Shown here: positions 1 through 8,799 of the stretch, one piece after another
Numbering within the stretch: the first letter of the stretch is position 1
Layout: every line of letters begins with the position of its first letter
IMG/VR virus record: IMGVR_UViG_3300029309_000184
Location: 1 to 31,791 of that record
DNA from: a virus
Length of the DNA stretch: 31,791 nucleotides
Direction: 5' to 3' (one strand)
The notes under the pieces: model-generated
Seen by the model: only the letters and a program-made list of their open reading frames with translations
Told to the model about the DNA's origin: nothing
The model's database searches: none
Made by a program: the position numbers and the translations under genes

Positions 1-7
1 ATAGTTA

Positions 8-1060
8 TCATGCACTTATCTCCAAAGCAGTTATATTTGATTTAACATTTTGATACATAGCTGCACCACTACCACCATTTACTCTTCTTTGAAATTCATA
101 AGTAATAGCTGATGTTGTTGATGGTGAATCTAAAGCATGAATCATAACATTAGATATATGTACACTATCTCCTCTAAAGTGTGAAAGACCCATAGAACTA
201 TCGCCAATGTTAGTATTTGAACCACCACTTATTTGTCTTTCAATAGTAAAATAAACAAAATGTCCGTTTGTATCTATTAGTCCTGTTGTATGTGCCATAA
301 TTAAAATTTTTGATGATGAAGATGATGGTGTGATAGTTACATTTAAACCTGTATCTGTAAAAGATGTTTCTGAACCTTGGGATGCAGTTGAACTTGTGCC
401 TGTAACAGCTTGTAAAACTTTACCACCACCAGCATCAGCAAATTCTGCTTGTCCTACTGCTGTTGAACCACTTCCAGTTATGCTTTTTATTTTTATAAAT
501 TTATCTGCCGCAATTTGGTTATCAGGTAATTTTATTGTATAAGATTGACCTGAACTATGAGGTGGGCTTTGTAAAATAACACCATGACTATTTACATGAC
601 AATTTAATTGTATCTTACCCTCAACAGAACTGCCATCTCCTTTAGCTTCAAAACTTGGTAATGAGGAAGTTGATATTGCATTTATTTTATCTCTTGTTAC
701 TGCATCGTTTTGTATTTTAGCTTCTATAACTGAATTTGTTTGTAATTTAGATGCAGATATAGTATTATCGCTTGGAGTTCCTATTGAAAGCACATCACCT
801 AAAACTAAAATAAAATTTATAACATCACCTGTACTTAAAGCTGATGCAAACGTAATTGTAGAACCTGAAACTGTAAATGAATCTGTTGGTGCTTGGATTA
901 CTCCGTTAAGTGAAACAATAAATTGGTTTACATTATCGTAATTTGTAAAATTAGAACTACCACTTTGCATAGTGTAAGCCGATTGACCATTGACTACACT
1001 TATAGCATCTAGTTTTACAAAGTTTCCGAAAGCTGGTTGTTTTCCAATATATCTTGTCAT
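8..1060 (-). CDS. Tail fibre-like virion protein
   Basis: 350 aa, last complete gene of the leftward late unit before the map wraps round. It starts MTRYIGKQP, nearly the same tag as the fibre at 2652-4202 (MTSYIGKKP), which suggests a shared attachment segment. Residues about 45-90 hold a beta-rich fibre segment (SLNGVIQAP, then VSGSTITFASALSTGDVINF) of a kind I recognise from many phage fibres. A short repetitive stretch follows (ASKLQTNSVI, NDAVTRDKI), like a shaft that makes trimers. The C-terminal part (about 200-350) is a Ser/Thr/Gly-rich beta domain ending in LEISA and may bind the receptor. The stop TGA overlaps an ATG (bases 11-9) that reads through the map end into position 31791. 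The fibre role comes from family resemblance and position; the receptor is unknown. Confidence 0.75.
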   Translation of the reverse strand: MTRYIGKQPAFGNFVKLDAISVVNGQSAYTMQSGSSNFTNYDNVNQFIVSLNGVIQAPTDSFTVSGSTITFASALSTGDVINFILVLGDVLSIGTPSDNTISASKLQTNSVIEAKIQNDAVTRDKINAISTSSLPSFEAKGDGSSVEGKIQLNCHVNSHGVILQSPPHSSGQSYTIKLPDNQIAADKFIKIKSITGSGSTAVGQAEFADAGGGKVLQAVTGTSSTASQGSETSFTDTGLNVTITPSSSSSKILIMAHTTGLIDTNGHFVYFTIERQISGGSNTNIGDSSMGLSHFRGDSVHISNVMIHALDSPSTTSAITYEFQRRVNGGSGAAMYQNVKSNITALEISA

Positions 1061-1064
1061 TTAT

Positions 1065-1451
1065 CTATTTCTCCCAAATTTTTTTTTGTTCATTCCAACT
1101 ATAAAAATCTCCTAAAGGTGTTTCTCCATCTTTTTGAGTCAAACCATCATCATAAGTTTCAGGTGGATCTCCTATTGGTGATTCCCATATATACTCAGGT
1201 TTTTTTAAAACCCAAGATGGATAAGGTTGAGGTGGAATAAAAACATCTTCGCTTAAAATATATTTAAAACCTTTACCAGCAAAATTTGCTCTTGTTCCAT
1301 CATCAAAAGTTTGCACCCATCTTTGGTTATTATCTTTATATAAATCTTTTAAAAAATTGATACCATCTTCTTCTGTTTTAGCAATTTCGTCATTTACTAA
1401 TACCACTTCTAAAACAATATTATTTTCATCTATTTTTGCAAAACTTGCCAT
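1065..1451 (-). CDS. Small tail-fibre-associated protein
   Basis: 128 aa, starting MASFAKIDENNIVLEVVLVN. It is acidic and aromatic-rich, with a Pro/Tyr/Trp-rich C-terminal half (PPQPYPSWVLKKPEYIW) and no membrane segment. Proteins of this pattern recur next to fibre genes in marine myo- and siphoviruses and are usually left as hypothetical structural or fibre-assembly proteins. Its stop lies four bases before the next fibre gene. Its own start overlaps the stop of the glycine-rich fibre upstream by one base, so the two are probably translationally coupled. I infer a fibre accessory or chaperone role. No catalytic motif is visible. Confidence 0.6.
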   Translation of the reverse strand: MASFAKIDENNIVLEVVLVNDEIAKTEEDGINFLKDLYKDNNQRWVQTFDDGTRANFAGKGFKYILSEDVFIPPQPYPSWVLKKPEYIWESPIGDPPETYDDGLTQKDGETPLGDFYSWNEQKKIWEK

Positions 1452-2650
1452 TATCCTGTTACACTCCCACTTGAATTAAAAACTAAAACTTTATCTGTAC
1501 CATCTGTTGTAACTGTTGGCGATCCTGATGTTGTTCCTGAATAATTGGCAGTTGGTATTCTTAAAATAACAACTCCTGAACCACCAGAACCAGGTGTTTT
1601 TGTATTATCAGATGTGCCATCGCCACCATTTCCTGTGTTAGCACTTGCATCAGACGCACTAGTGCTTCTTGAACCGATTCCACCTACACTTCTCGTTACT
1701 GACGAACCTGTAATTGAAGAACCTAAACCATTTCCACCAGCGACATTTGTAGATAACGCATTATTACCAGCAGATCCAGCACCGCCACCGCTTCCAGCAG
1801 AGTTTGCATCTGTTGGCGATGAACCACCATCAAAACCTTGTCCAGCAGTACCATTTCCCCCTGTTGCCGATGTATATTGAACTCCGTCAGATGCACCTCC
1901 ACCTGACCCACCATCACCAGCAGAATTACCAGCAGTAGCATTACCACCCATACCAAATCCACCACCTATTGAAACAATATTTACTCCAGCGCCTACAATA
2001 GAACTATTTGACCCATTTGTACCACTTAAGCCATTACCTGAACCTTTTGCTCCACCACTACCAATAGTGATGGTATAAACTTGACCTGGTTGTAATCCTA
2101 TTTGTGTTTCAACTGTACTATTACGACCTGATACTTCACTAGCATAAGAATTTCTATATCCACCAGCTCCTCCCCCACCAGCATAATATCCACCTGTATA
2201 TCCAAAACCACCACCACCACCACCAGCTACACATAAAAAACCTGATATTGCATAAGCTGGGTCAGTTTCATAAGTAACATCATCATCAACTTCAGGAATC
2301 CAACCTTGCGTAGTGTCAATATAAACACAACTAATTGATTGACCATCTGTATTGTATTCAGGTTGTTTGGAAGTTGAACCTTGAAAATTTTTAGAATTTT
2401 GATTTATAATAATTTTATTTGTTCCAAATGTTCTTGAATAATCCATGAAAATAATTTGATCACCTACACTTGGATTTGATGGCATAGTAATTGTGCAAGT
2501 ATTTGATGTTGTGTTTATTGGGTAAGCTTTATTTGATTCAGCATTAAGAGTTGAAGCAGTTACTACTGATTGCCAAGCAACACCACCTACACCACTTGGT
2601 AATGCTGTAACACTAGTTAATGAGTTATTATTTAATTTAATTATAGCCAT
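1451..2650 (-). CDS. Glycine-rich tail fibre / adhesin
   Basis: 399 aa. Residues 1-135 form an N-terminal domain with TITMPSNPSVGDQIIFMD, a beta segment typical of phage fibres. From about residue 137 (FLCVAGGGGGGFGYTGG) to about 365 the chain is a Gly/Ala/Ser-rich lattice with the ends GGAGGYRNS and GSGGSGVVILRIP. This matches the glycine-rich domain found in phage and bacterial adhesins, which can fold as packed polyglycine helices. The C-terminus (TDKVLVFNSSGSVTG) is a short beta tail. The next gene upstream has the same VAGGG to VVILR architecture, so the two are paralogues or modular copies. I infer a host-recognition role. Many antisense frames open here only because GGN codons read as CCN on the other strand. 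Confidence 0.75.
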   Translation of the reverse strand: MAIIKLNNNSLTSVTALPSGVGGVAWQSVVTASTLNAESNKAYPINTTSNTCTITMPSNPSVGDQIIFMDYSRTFGTNKIIINQNSKNFQGSTSKQPEYNTDGQSISCVYIDTTQGWIPEVDDDVTYETDPAYAISGFLCVAGGGGGGFGYTGGYYAGGGGAGGYRNSYASEVSGRNSTVETQIGLQPGQVYTITIGSGGAKGSGNGLSGTNGSNSSIVGAGVNIVSIGGGFGMGGNATAGNSAGDGGSGGGASDGVQYTSATGGNGTAGQGFDGGSSPTDANSAGSGGGAGSAGNNALSTNVAGGNGLGSSITGSSVTRSVGGIGSRSTSASDASANTGNGGDGTSDNTKTPGSGGSGVVILRIPTANYSGTTSGSPTVTTDGTDKVLVFNSSGSVTG

Positions 2651-2651
2651 A

Positions 2652-4202
2652 TTATTTCCATCCTAAACTTGTTGCTTTAACACTCGTTGATTTAACACCG
2701 TTTGCTTGATTCAAAGTTTCAATTTTATATACCATATTTGAACCACTTGGTTGAGAAGAAATATCTAAATCGTGGAAAGCTAAAATTTTTGTATTTGTTG
2801 CATAAGTTCCTTCATCTACTAAAGTTCCTTGTGTAAATGTGCTTCCATTATCTCTTGATACATAAGCTTTGATGTCAGTATTAATAGTTGCAGTTCCAGT
2901 TTCATTTTCCATTAACATTACAAAATCAGATTTTGTTGGAACTGATTGTGCAGTAACAGAATTTGATATTGCAGTCATATTAGAAACTGATGGATTGGTT
3001 AATCTTCTTAAAATTACAACACCATGACCACCTCTACCAACAGGAGCTCCACTTCCTCCAGACACATAACTAGCTCCTCCTCCGCCACCAGTTCCATCTG
3101 TTCCATCTGCGTGTCCTCCTCCACCGAGTCCACCTTTACCTCCACCATGAGAGGCTGTACTTCCGTTAGGTGTGTGTGCACCTCCACCTCCACCAGCATA
3201 TCCAACTGATGTTCCAGTAATATCTATATTTAATCCTACTCCTCCTGTACCACCATATCCTCCTGATCCAGTTTGTCCGTTTCCTCCAGTTCCACCAGCA
3301 CCACCGCCGCCACCTCCAGCTTGTGTGCTATCAGTTCCAGTATCGGTTCCAGCGCTTCCACCATTGTATCCTTGATTAGCAGTTCCAGTTCCTACATTAC
3401 TTCCTCCACTTGGGTCTCCTTGACCACCACCTGAACCACCGTTATCTAATGTGTGTGCTGAATATTCATATCCATTTCCAACACCACCTCCAGCACTTAC
3501 AATGTCAGTAATGTCTGATCCTGAAATTGAACTATCAGCACCTTTTGAACCATGATGTTGTGACCATGCAGTAGGTGCAGCTCCACCAGCTCCAACAGTT
3601 ATTGTGTAAGTTGTTCCAGAACCTAAATTCAAATCTGATTCTACAGATGCTCCACCACCAGATACGGAGCCATAAGAAGTTCGTAAACCTCCCGCACCTC
3701 CTCCACCTCCTGATTCAGCAAATCCACCTGGCCCTCCTCCAGCAACAACAAGAAAGTCAACTGCTTGTGCTGAGTCTTGACTATAAGAACCAGTTGCAGA
3801 TGTATCTGTCCATCTGTACCAAGAGTAAGCTCCATCTGTTCCTGTTGTGTCAGCGTCATGGGTAACATTTGGCGAAACTCCACCAGAAACTTTACCACCA
3901 TTTACGTTTGCATTTGTAGAAGATGAACTATTAATTCCAGTGCCATCTGTAAATTCGTCTATTGATTGGTCTTGAAGATTGTATGTAGCAAGTGAACCTA
4001 CACTTGCAGTTTTAAATCCTAACAAAGCAAGATTAGTTTGTATTTTATTATCGTCAAAAGATTGTGCGTGTTGAGATACACTAGAGTTACTTATTCTTGC
4101 ATCTGCAAAAGTTCCTGATGTGATCTTACTTGTTGGAAGATCAGGAACATCATTAACAGATATTGGAACATCTGATGGTTTTTTTCCAATGTAACTTGTC
4201 AT
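2652..4202 (-). CDS. Glycine-rich tail fibre with MTxYIGKxP N-terminus
   Basis: 516 aa. It opens MTSYIGKKPSDVPISV, matching the N-terminal tag of the 350-aa fibre at 8-1060, then has a shaft-like stretch to about residue 150. The Gly-rich lattice begins at about 150 (FLVVAGGGPGGFAES), carries long GGGGGAGG runs and closes with GRGGHGVVILRRL at about 400. A separate C-terminal beta domain follows (about 405-516; AYVSRDNGSTFTQGTLV, ending LGWK), of a type common at the end of marine phage fibres. The lattice is homologous to that in the 399-aa fibre next to it, so the gene combines the anchor of one neighbour with the adhesin domain of the other. Start and stop overlap or abut both flanking genes. 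Structural role confident; receptor unknown. Confidence 0.75.
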   Translation of the reverse strand: MTSYIGKKPSDVPISVNDVPDLPTSKITSGTFADARISNSSVSQHAQSFDDNKIQTNLALLGFKTASVGSLATYNLQDQSIDEFTDGTGINSSSSTNANVNGGKVSGGVSPNVTHDADTTGTDGAYSWYRWTDTSATGSYSQDSAQAVDFLVVAGGGPGGFAESGGGGGAGGLRTSYGSVSGGGASVESDLNLGSGTTYTITVGAGGAAPTAWSQHHGSKGADSSISGSDITDIVSAGGGVGNGYEYSAHTLDNGGSGGGQGDPSGGSNVGTGTANQGYNGGSAGTDTGTDSTQAGGGGGGAGGTGGNGQTGSGGYGGTGGVGLNIDITGTSVGYAGGGGGAHTPNGSTASHGGGKGGLGGGGHADGTDGTGGGGGASYVSGGSGAPVGRGGHGVVILRRLTNPSVSNMTAISNSVTAQSVPTKSDFVMLMENETGTATINTDIKAYVSRDNGSTFTQGTLVDEGTYATNTKILAFHDLDISSQPSGSNMVYKIETLNQANGVKSTSVKATSLGWK

Positions 4203-4522
4203 TAAGATACCTGTGTTAATAATTGTAATGCAACTGTAAGATTACCTGAAGAATCATCTGATTGTGCTTGTATTTTATCAGAACTATTCAAAACGATTTT
4301 AGGTATTTCTAATGAAGAGCCACTTGGTAAAGGAACTGTGTTTAAAATCGTAAAAGCAGTTGATGAACCATTATCAAATTTTTTAAGAGTAACATTGATT
4401 GATGTTCCCCCAGTATTACATAATGTTCCAGCAATTACTAAAGATTTTGAACTAGCAGTTACTATATCCGTTAAACTATTATTAGATATTGCTACTGTTG
4501 CGTCATCAAAATTATTTGCCAT
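4202..4522 (-). CDS. Small tail-region virion protein
   Basis: 106 aa beginning MANNFDDATVAISNNSLTD. It is rich in Ser, Thr, Asn and short beta-strand patterns (SLVIAGTLCNTGG, TVALQLLTQ), with no membrane segment and one Cys. It reads like a compact beta-sandwich that could be a fibre-base or decoration protein. It lies between the fibre genes and the tail tip, overlaps the fibre stop by one base, and starts four bases after the upstream gene ends. I do not recognise a named family; the structural role comes from context. Confidence 0.6.
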   Translation of the reverse strand: MANNFDDATVAISNNSLTDIVTASSKSLVIAGTLCNTGGTSINVTLKKFDNGSSTAFTILNTVPLPSGSSLEIPKIVLNSSDKIQAQSDDSSGNLTVALQLLTQVS

Positions 4523-4525
4523 ATT

Positions 4526-4843
4526 TTAACTCCCCAATGCGACCGCAAAAGGAATAGCATTTGGGTCGGCTTCTGTTATTGTTCCTGTTACGGACATATT
4601 ACTTGTTATTGCATTTGATGAAATATTAACTTGTAATAATTCAACATTATCAGTTCCGTCATTCATCATAAGTTTTAGGACACCTGAAGAACTTGAATCA
4701 ATCCATAAACTTCCTTGTGCCACAGAACCCGGAGCTGAAGTTCCTAAATGTTGTGAATTGATTGCCGCTAAAATATTATTCAATTCAGTTCTGAAACTTG
4801 CAAATCCTTGGTTATCTAATGTTACATCCGAAACTTGGCTCAT
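4526..4843 (-). CDS. Small virion protein near the tail tip
   Basis: 105 aa. The N-terminal 35 residues look helical (FRTELNNILAAINSQH). Then comes GSLWIDSSSSGVLKLMMNDG, a motif seen in many phage fibre or baseplate proteins in which a short text-like strand carries an oligomer interface. The C-terminal part is Ala/Thr-rich. Its place between tail tip and fibres suggests a fibre adaptor or connector. No enzymatic motif. Assigned by pattern and location only. Confidence 0.6.
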   Translation of the reverse strand: MSQVSDVTLDNQGFASFRTELNNILAAINSQHLGTSAPGSVAQGSLWIDSSSSGVLKLMMNDGTDNVELLQVNISSNAITSNMSVTGTITEADPNAIPFAVALGS

Positions 4844-4862
4844 ATCTTTTTATACCTTCTTT

Positions 4863-5663
4863 TTATGTACTTGACAAGCCGTGTCCTATGGCTTGAAAAT
4901 CAAAAACTCTACTAATACCCACATTACTACTATTAAAAAATTGAATTGTAAAACCATTTTTTGACTTACTTGTAAGCGAAAAATAATCGCCTGTTTGTAG
5001 TCCTTGTCCTGCTATACCAATTGAAGGTGTAGCAAAAAATCCATTTGTAAAATTAATAGTTGTGCCTGATGCTAAAGAGGTAATATCCTCACCTGATTCT
5101 GTTCTTTTTTCAAAATTAACAGTAAATTTTAAATCATGTACTTTTGCTCTAACTTTATTATCTTCACTTGTTATCTTACATCTAAATTTAAAATATCTTC
5201 CTTTGATTGTACTTTGTTGGGCAATCTTTTGAAATGTAGTTACATCTCCAAGACTTGTTGTACTTGCTCCAACTTGTACTTCTGCTCCACATTGTATTTC
5301 TGAAGAACCATCATAAGGCCCTTTCGCATCGTCATGTAAAATAGCTCCCCTTCCGCTATCATGTAAATCATATTCATCTTCAGCGCTCATCCCAACAATA
5401 CCGCCTAAAGTAACATCATAAATAGCATCAAAAGTAAGTGTATTAGCAAATGTATAAAAACCTGAACTTTGAATATTCCCTTCAAAGTTTGTTGGATTAG
5501 ATGTTTCATCAGTTCCCCCCAAATCAAATAATCCTTCAGCAGATTCAAAATTTCCAATAGTTGAATCAAATCTAGTTATTGTATCTAGAATTAATACTTT
5601 TCTATTAGCATTATCAGTTGATATTGCTACATTTGAATCTCTTGTTCCTAAAAAATCTGCCAT
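4863..5663 (-). CDS. Tail tip-associated protein
   Basis: 266 aa, immediately downstream of the J-like tail tip gene with a one-base overlap, so almost certainly coupled to it. The N-terminal half (ISTDNANRKVLILDTITRF) and middle (GRYFKFRCKITSEDNKVRAK) are beta-rich and resemble carbohydrate-binding jelly-roll patterns. The C-terminal 75 residues (NFTNGFFATPSIGIAGQGLQ, then IGHGLSST) match an ending I have seen in tail-tip proteins of marine siphoviruses. No transmembrane helix. I infer that it completes the receptor-binding tip together with the J-like protein. Of the structural genes with no AGATCT, this is the one nearest the point where that hexamer begins to appear. Confidence 0.65.
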   Translation of the reverse strand: MADFLGTRDSNVAISTDNANRKVLILDTITRFDSTIGNFESAEGLFDLGGTDETSNPTNFEGNIQSSGFYTFANTLTFDAIYDVTLGGIVGMSAEDEYDLHDSGRGAILHDDAKGPYDGSSEIQCGAEVQVGASTTSLGDVTTFQKIAQQSTIKGRYFKFRCKITSEDNKVRAKVHDLKFTVNFEKRTESGEDITSLASGTTINFTNGFFATPSIGIAGQGLQTGDYFSLTSKSKNGFTIQFFNSSNVGISRVFDFQAIGHGLSST

Positions 5664-7822
5664 TATTCACTTATTGTTTGAGTTCTTACAAAATTTGCTT
5701 GACCACTAATATTAGTTGATACAAACGAAGCATTTGCACTTGTATTACCTAATTTATCTACTGCTTTAACACAAAAAGTTCCTGTTTGAAAGTTTACAAC
5801 TAAACTATTTGATTTTCTTCTAACAACTTTTGCTAAAGGTGTGCTTTCATTCCAAGTAGCTCCACTCGTAACATTCTGAAATCTTATTTCATACCAAGAT
5901 ATATCAAGATCTAGAACTGGAGTCCAAGATAGTTCCATTTGATTAGATCCTACTAATGATACTGATAGATCTGTTACATCACTAGGAATTTCAGTAGCTC
6001 CTATAATTTTTCTACTTGCTGAAGTATATGTACTTGATACTCCAAAACTATTGATAGCTTTAACACGAACATTATAAGTTATGTCATCTACAACATTTAT
6101 AAATTCGTGATTTAATTGTGTTCCGCTAGATATAATTTTAAAATCTGATTCTGTCGCTTTTTTTGCTTCCACTTGATAATATTGAACAAACTGATCTGTT
6201 GATGCTCCAATTAATATATTTAATCTAGTTAATACAACTCCATCAGCATATTCTATTAATTCATCTGAAAGAGTTACAGAAGCTGGTGGTTGTATTGTAA
6301 AAGGATCAGGAAGAGTTGTAGCTGGTGTTGAAGCCACTTGTCCTTTTGTAGCAAATGTATAAAAACTATCTTGATGTTCTACTAATGATAAAGTGATTGT
6401 ATAATCTGCATTAAAAACCATTTCTATTACTCTAAATGCTTTAGCACTAAATCCTAATGAAGATAATGTTATATTTACAATATCCCCAATATGTAGTTTA
6501 TAAGCATTGAATCCAGCAGTGATATTTAATCCTAAACTTTCTCTAGATCTTCTTAATATAATTTCTGCCATTTCTTCAGCTTGATAAGGACTTGTAATAG
6601 TTGCAAAATCAAATCTTCCTTCAAGCAAAAATCCACCATCAGCAGTTTTCATAGTTGCGTGTTGATCTGCACTAGGTAAACTAGAATCATCAGTTGGCGG
6701 AAAAGTAATTTGATCGGCTTGAAAATTACGATCAGGATTTATAAATGTTGCTATCACTCTATTGAATTTAGAATTTTTTGTAGGTGATGCTAAAGTAAAT
6801 CCATTTAATATATCGTCCTCTGTTAAAGATACTGAAGCTGATCCGGTTGTTTCTATAACTAATCTATATTTACCTTGAACATAAGGAAGATAACCTCTGC
6901 ATCCTCTTAATAGTTCTCTTACATTATCAATAACTTTTTTTGATGTATCTAAAACCGCATTTGTATCAAATATGTTTATATCACTTCCACTGCTGAAAGG
7001 TGTTACTTGAGTTATACATATTTGTGATGCATCCCTAAATGATTGTAAATCAATATTAGATGTTGCTATTCCTTTTCCATATCTTTCATTTCTTAAATAA
7101 TCTAATAAACAAAATGCTGGATTAGTTGAAAATGTCGGAGAAGATTCATTTAGACTAGAATCTAGAGTTACTACTTTTCTTCCTTTTATTTTAGCAGTTA
7201 CATTTGGAATCCCACCAAACACATCCGAGTTCCATTTGAACTTTAAAGCAAGATAACATATTCCGGACAATTTATGATTAGTTCCCCAAGATGATAATGT
7301 AGATAAAAGAGAAGATGCAGATTGACCATCAGCTCCAAAATGTGGCTCTATTGTTATGTAGGATTGAGCATCTTTATAAAAATTAGAATCTGAACTTGCA
7401 ACAGATCTTTGAACATTATCAGATAGAGCTCCATCAAAAGTTACTACTTTTTCATCAACTCTTATTTCTTCAATAGAATTTATTTCTCCTTCCGATAATA
7501 CAAGAGCAACATATAAAAATTCATTATCCGTTCCTGATGTTTGAATGAATACTCTCGTTCCACCTATTAATCGTTCTCCATAAACAACAGGAATTGAAGC
7601 ATTATTAGATTGTTTATTAACTAATATACCTCGTTCTGTTTCTTCAAAATCATTTGTTCCAAAATCAGGTACTTCAGGTTTTCTAGATCTTAAAAATAAC
7701 CATCCTATCGCTAACACTCCAATAGCAACAAAAGGATTTATATTACCTAAAAATTTTCCTATTCGTACCGCTTTAAAAACCTTTGTAACCGGCTCAACAA
7801 CTTTACTAACTGCACCACCCAT
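5663..7822 (-). CDS. Tail tip / host specificity protein, lambda J-like
   Basis: 719 aa, central tail tip protein. A hydrophobic N-terminal segment (about 28-45, NPFVAIGVLAIGWLFLRS) is followed by a tail-hub domain (NNASIPVVYGERLIGGTRVF, then VALVLSEGEI) of the kind found in lambda gpJ and phage-tail_3 proteins. Residues about 500-710 hold two fibronectin type III-like repeats, with hallmarks such as YNVRVKAINSFG and LDISWYEIRF. It is shorter than lambda gpJ (over 1,100 aa) but normal for small siphoviruses. It closes the distal tail and determines host range. It follows the HlyC-like gene directly and overlaps the next gene by one base. The first AGATCT hexamers of the genome occur in its 3' third. 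Confidence 0.85.
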   Translation of the reverse strand: MGGAVSKVVEPVTKVFKAVRIGKFLGNINPFVAIGVLAIGWLFLRSRKPEVPDFGTNDFEETERGILVNKQSNNASIPVVYGERLIGGTRVFIQTSGTDNEFLYVALVLSEGEINSIEEIRVDEKVVTFDGALSDNVQRSVASSDSNFYKDAQSYITIEPHFGADGQSASSLLSTLSSWGTNHKLSGICYLALKFKWNSDVFGGIPNVTAKIKGRKVVTLDSSLNESSPTFSTNPAFCLLDYLRNERYGKGIATSNIDLQSFRDASQICITQVTPFSSGSDINIFDTNAVLDTSKKVIDNVRELLRGCRGYLPYVQGKYRLVIETTGSASVSLTEDDILNGFTLASPTKNSKFNRVIATFINPDRNFQADQITFPPTDDSSLPSADQHATMKTADGGFLLEGRFDFATITSPYQAEEMAEIILRRSRESLGLNITAGFNAYKLHIGDIVNITLSSLGFSAKAFRVIEMVFNADYTITLSLVEHQDSFYTFATKGQVASTPATTLPDPFTIQPPASVTLSDELIEYADGVVLTRLNILIGASTDQFVQYYQVEAKKATESDFKIISSGTQLNHEFINVVDDITYNVRVKAINSFGVSSTYTSASRKIIGATEIPSDVTDLSVSLVGSNQMELSWTPVLDLDISWYEIRFQNVTSGATWNESTPLAKVVRRKSNSLVVNFQTGTFCVKAVDKLGNTSANASFVSTNISGQANFVRTQTISE

Positions 7823-8233
7823 CTAATTATGAAACTCCCTTTTGTATTTTTTTGAGACTCTATAAACCTTATCTTTAGAATCTAATCTTAACCAGTTAAT
7901 AGATTCATTTGTTTTTAATTTTTTCTTAAAATAATTATAAACCCAAGACATCACTTCTTTTGGTTTTCTAGAAATAATTATGTCATATAACCATAAGTTA
8001 GATCCATTATTCCATTCGTTTTTATATATCTTTGAATATTGTTGATATGTTTGTTCTGTTGATTTATTTAGATATGCCCAATTTATAAATCCATATACTC
8101 CATCTTCATCTTCAAATATTTTAAATTGATTTAATTGTATGGAAGGAATGACGTGATAATATAATTCGTGATAAGTATTATTTTGATATTTTGGAAACAT
8201 TCTATAAAGATTTATAATTTTATTTATATCCAT
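7823..8233 (-). CDS. HlyC-like toxin-activating lysine acyltransferase relative in tail module
   Basis: 136 aa from the preferred ATG. That ATG overlaps the previous stop as TAATG and follows a GGGG-containing ribosome site; an in-frame ATG 15 bases upstream would add five residues. The sequence aligns without gaps over most of its length to E. coli HlyC: HVIPSIQLNQF with NVLPAIRANQY, GFINWAYLN with AYCSWANLS, WNNGSNLWLYDII with WTSGDRKWFIDWI, and a final RLDSKDKVYRVS with RVDPKTHVGKVS. HlyC uses acyl-ACP to acylate toxin lysines, with catalytic His23 and Asp92. Here the Asp is kept (Asp84), but the His position aligns to Tyr16, with His22 and His27 nearby. It is therefore either a degenerate or re-wired enzyme or a structural cousin. 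Its place between two tail-tip genes argues for a virion-related role such as modifying or chaperoning a tail protein. Fold assignment fairly sure; activity uncertain. Confidence 0.7.
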   Translation of the reverse strand: MDINKIINLYRMFPKYQNNTYHELYYHVIPSIQLNQFKIFEDEDGVYGFINWAYLNKSTEQTYQQYSKIYKNEWNNGSNLWLYDIIISRKPKEVMSWVYNYFKKKLKTNESINWLRLDSKDKVYRVSKKYKREFHN

Positions 8234-8799
8234 TATGCTCTGCCCCATTTAATATCTAGAACTGTTTGACTAGCATAATCCATTCCAACATCAGTATTGA
8301 AGAATCTTTGTTGTGAATTATTATTTGTTTGCCTTCCTGATTTCTTTTCAAAATCTGCCCAATGAGATACTATTGTTAAATTAACACTAGATTCTGTTTC
8401 AGATTCATCTATTTGAAATGTATCTATATTGCCTGAATATAATAAAATAGGATCTGCTATTAAAGCATTATTGGAATCTAATAATCCTCTAAATATATCA
8501 ACTGAATCATTAACTACATTCTCATTAAGAACTGTTGATATAAATGTTTGATCTGCACCTGATAAAGTAAGATTTAAAGATGATTTTGTTACATCTGTTT
8601 GTTCCGTAAATGATGGAATTGAAACTAAAAATGATGAAGATAAATAAGTTTTACTAGATCCTGATACAGAAGAAGTTAAATCAAAAGCATTATCAGTTAT
8701 ATTTACAGGTGTTCCAAACCCAATAGATATAAGATGGACAGGTCTAATATCATTTGTCGCTAGTTGGTTTTGTACTGCCGTCGTTAATGTTCTTGCCAT
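8233..8799 (-). CDS. Baseplate/tail hub protein, DUF2163-like
   Basis: 188 aa (MARTLTTAVQNQLATNDIRP). The layout resembles the N-terminal part of DUF2163 proteins of gene transfer agents and phages: a start about hub orientation (PVHLISIGFGTPVNITDNAF), a run of beta strands, then DIFRGLLDSNNALIADPILLYSGNIDTFQ and a final W-containing strand. In gene transfer agents the DUF2163 gene also lies between the distal tail protein and the tip, as here. It probably forms part of the tail hub. Its start lies 50 bases inside the previous small gene. No catalytic residues are apparent. Family assignment is tentative; tail role likely. Confidence 0.65.
   Translation of the reverse strand: MARTLTTAVQNQLATNDIRPVHLISIGFGTPVNITDNAFDLTSSVSGSSKTYLSSSFLVSIPSFTEQTDVTKSSLNLTLSGADQTFISTVLNENVVNDSVDIFRGLLDSNNALIADPILLYSGNIDTFQIDESETESSVNLTIVSHWADFEKKSGRQTNNNSQQRFFNTDVGMDYASQTVLDIKWGRA

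Noticed and set aside
3000-3500. Tandem-repeat or CRISPR-like look of the CCACCA/CCTCC runs
   Set aside because: The repeats have no fixed unit or spacer; they are Gly codons of the fibre read on the other strand.
1545-3901. Several open frames antisense or out of frame to the glycine-rich fibres, rich in Pro, Val or Leu
   Set aside because: They are shadows of GGN-rich fibre codons, lack ribosome sites and carry repetitive low-complexity peptides.
5663-7822. Tail-tip gene encoding a fused lysozyme or peptidase
   Set aside because: Only tail-hub and FN3-like patterns are seen; no NlpC/P60 or lysozyme catalytic residues.
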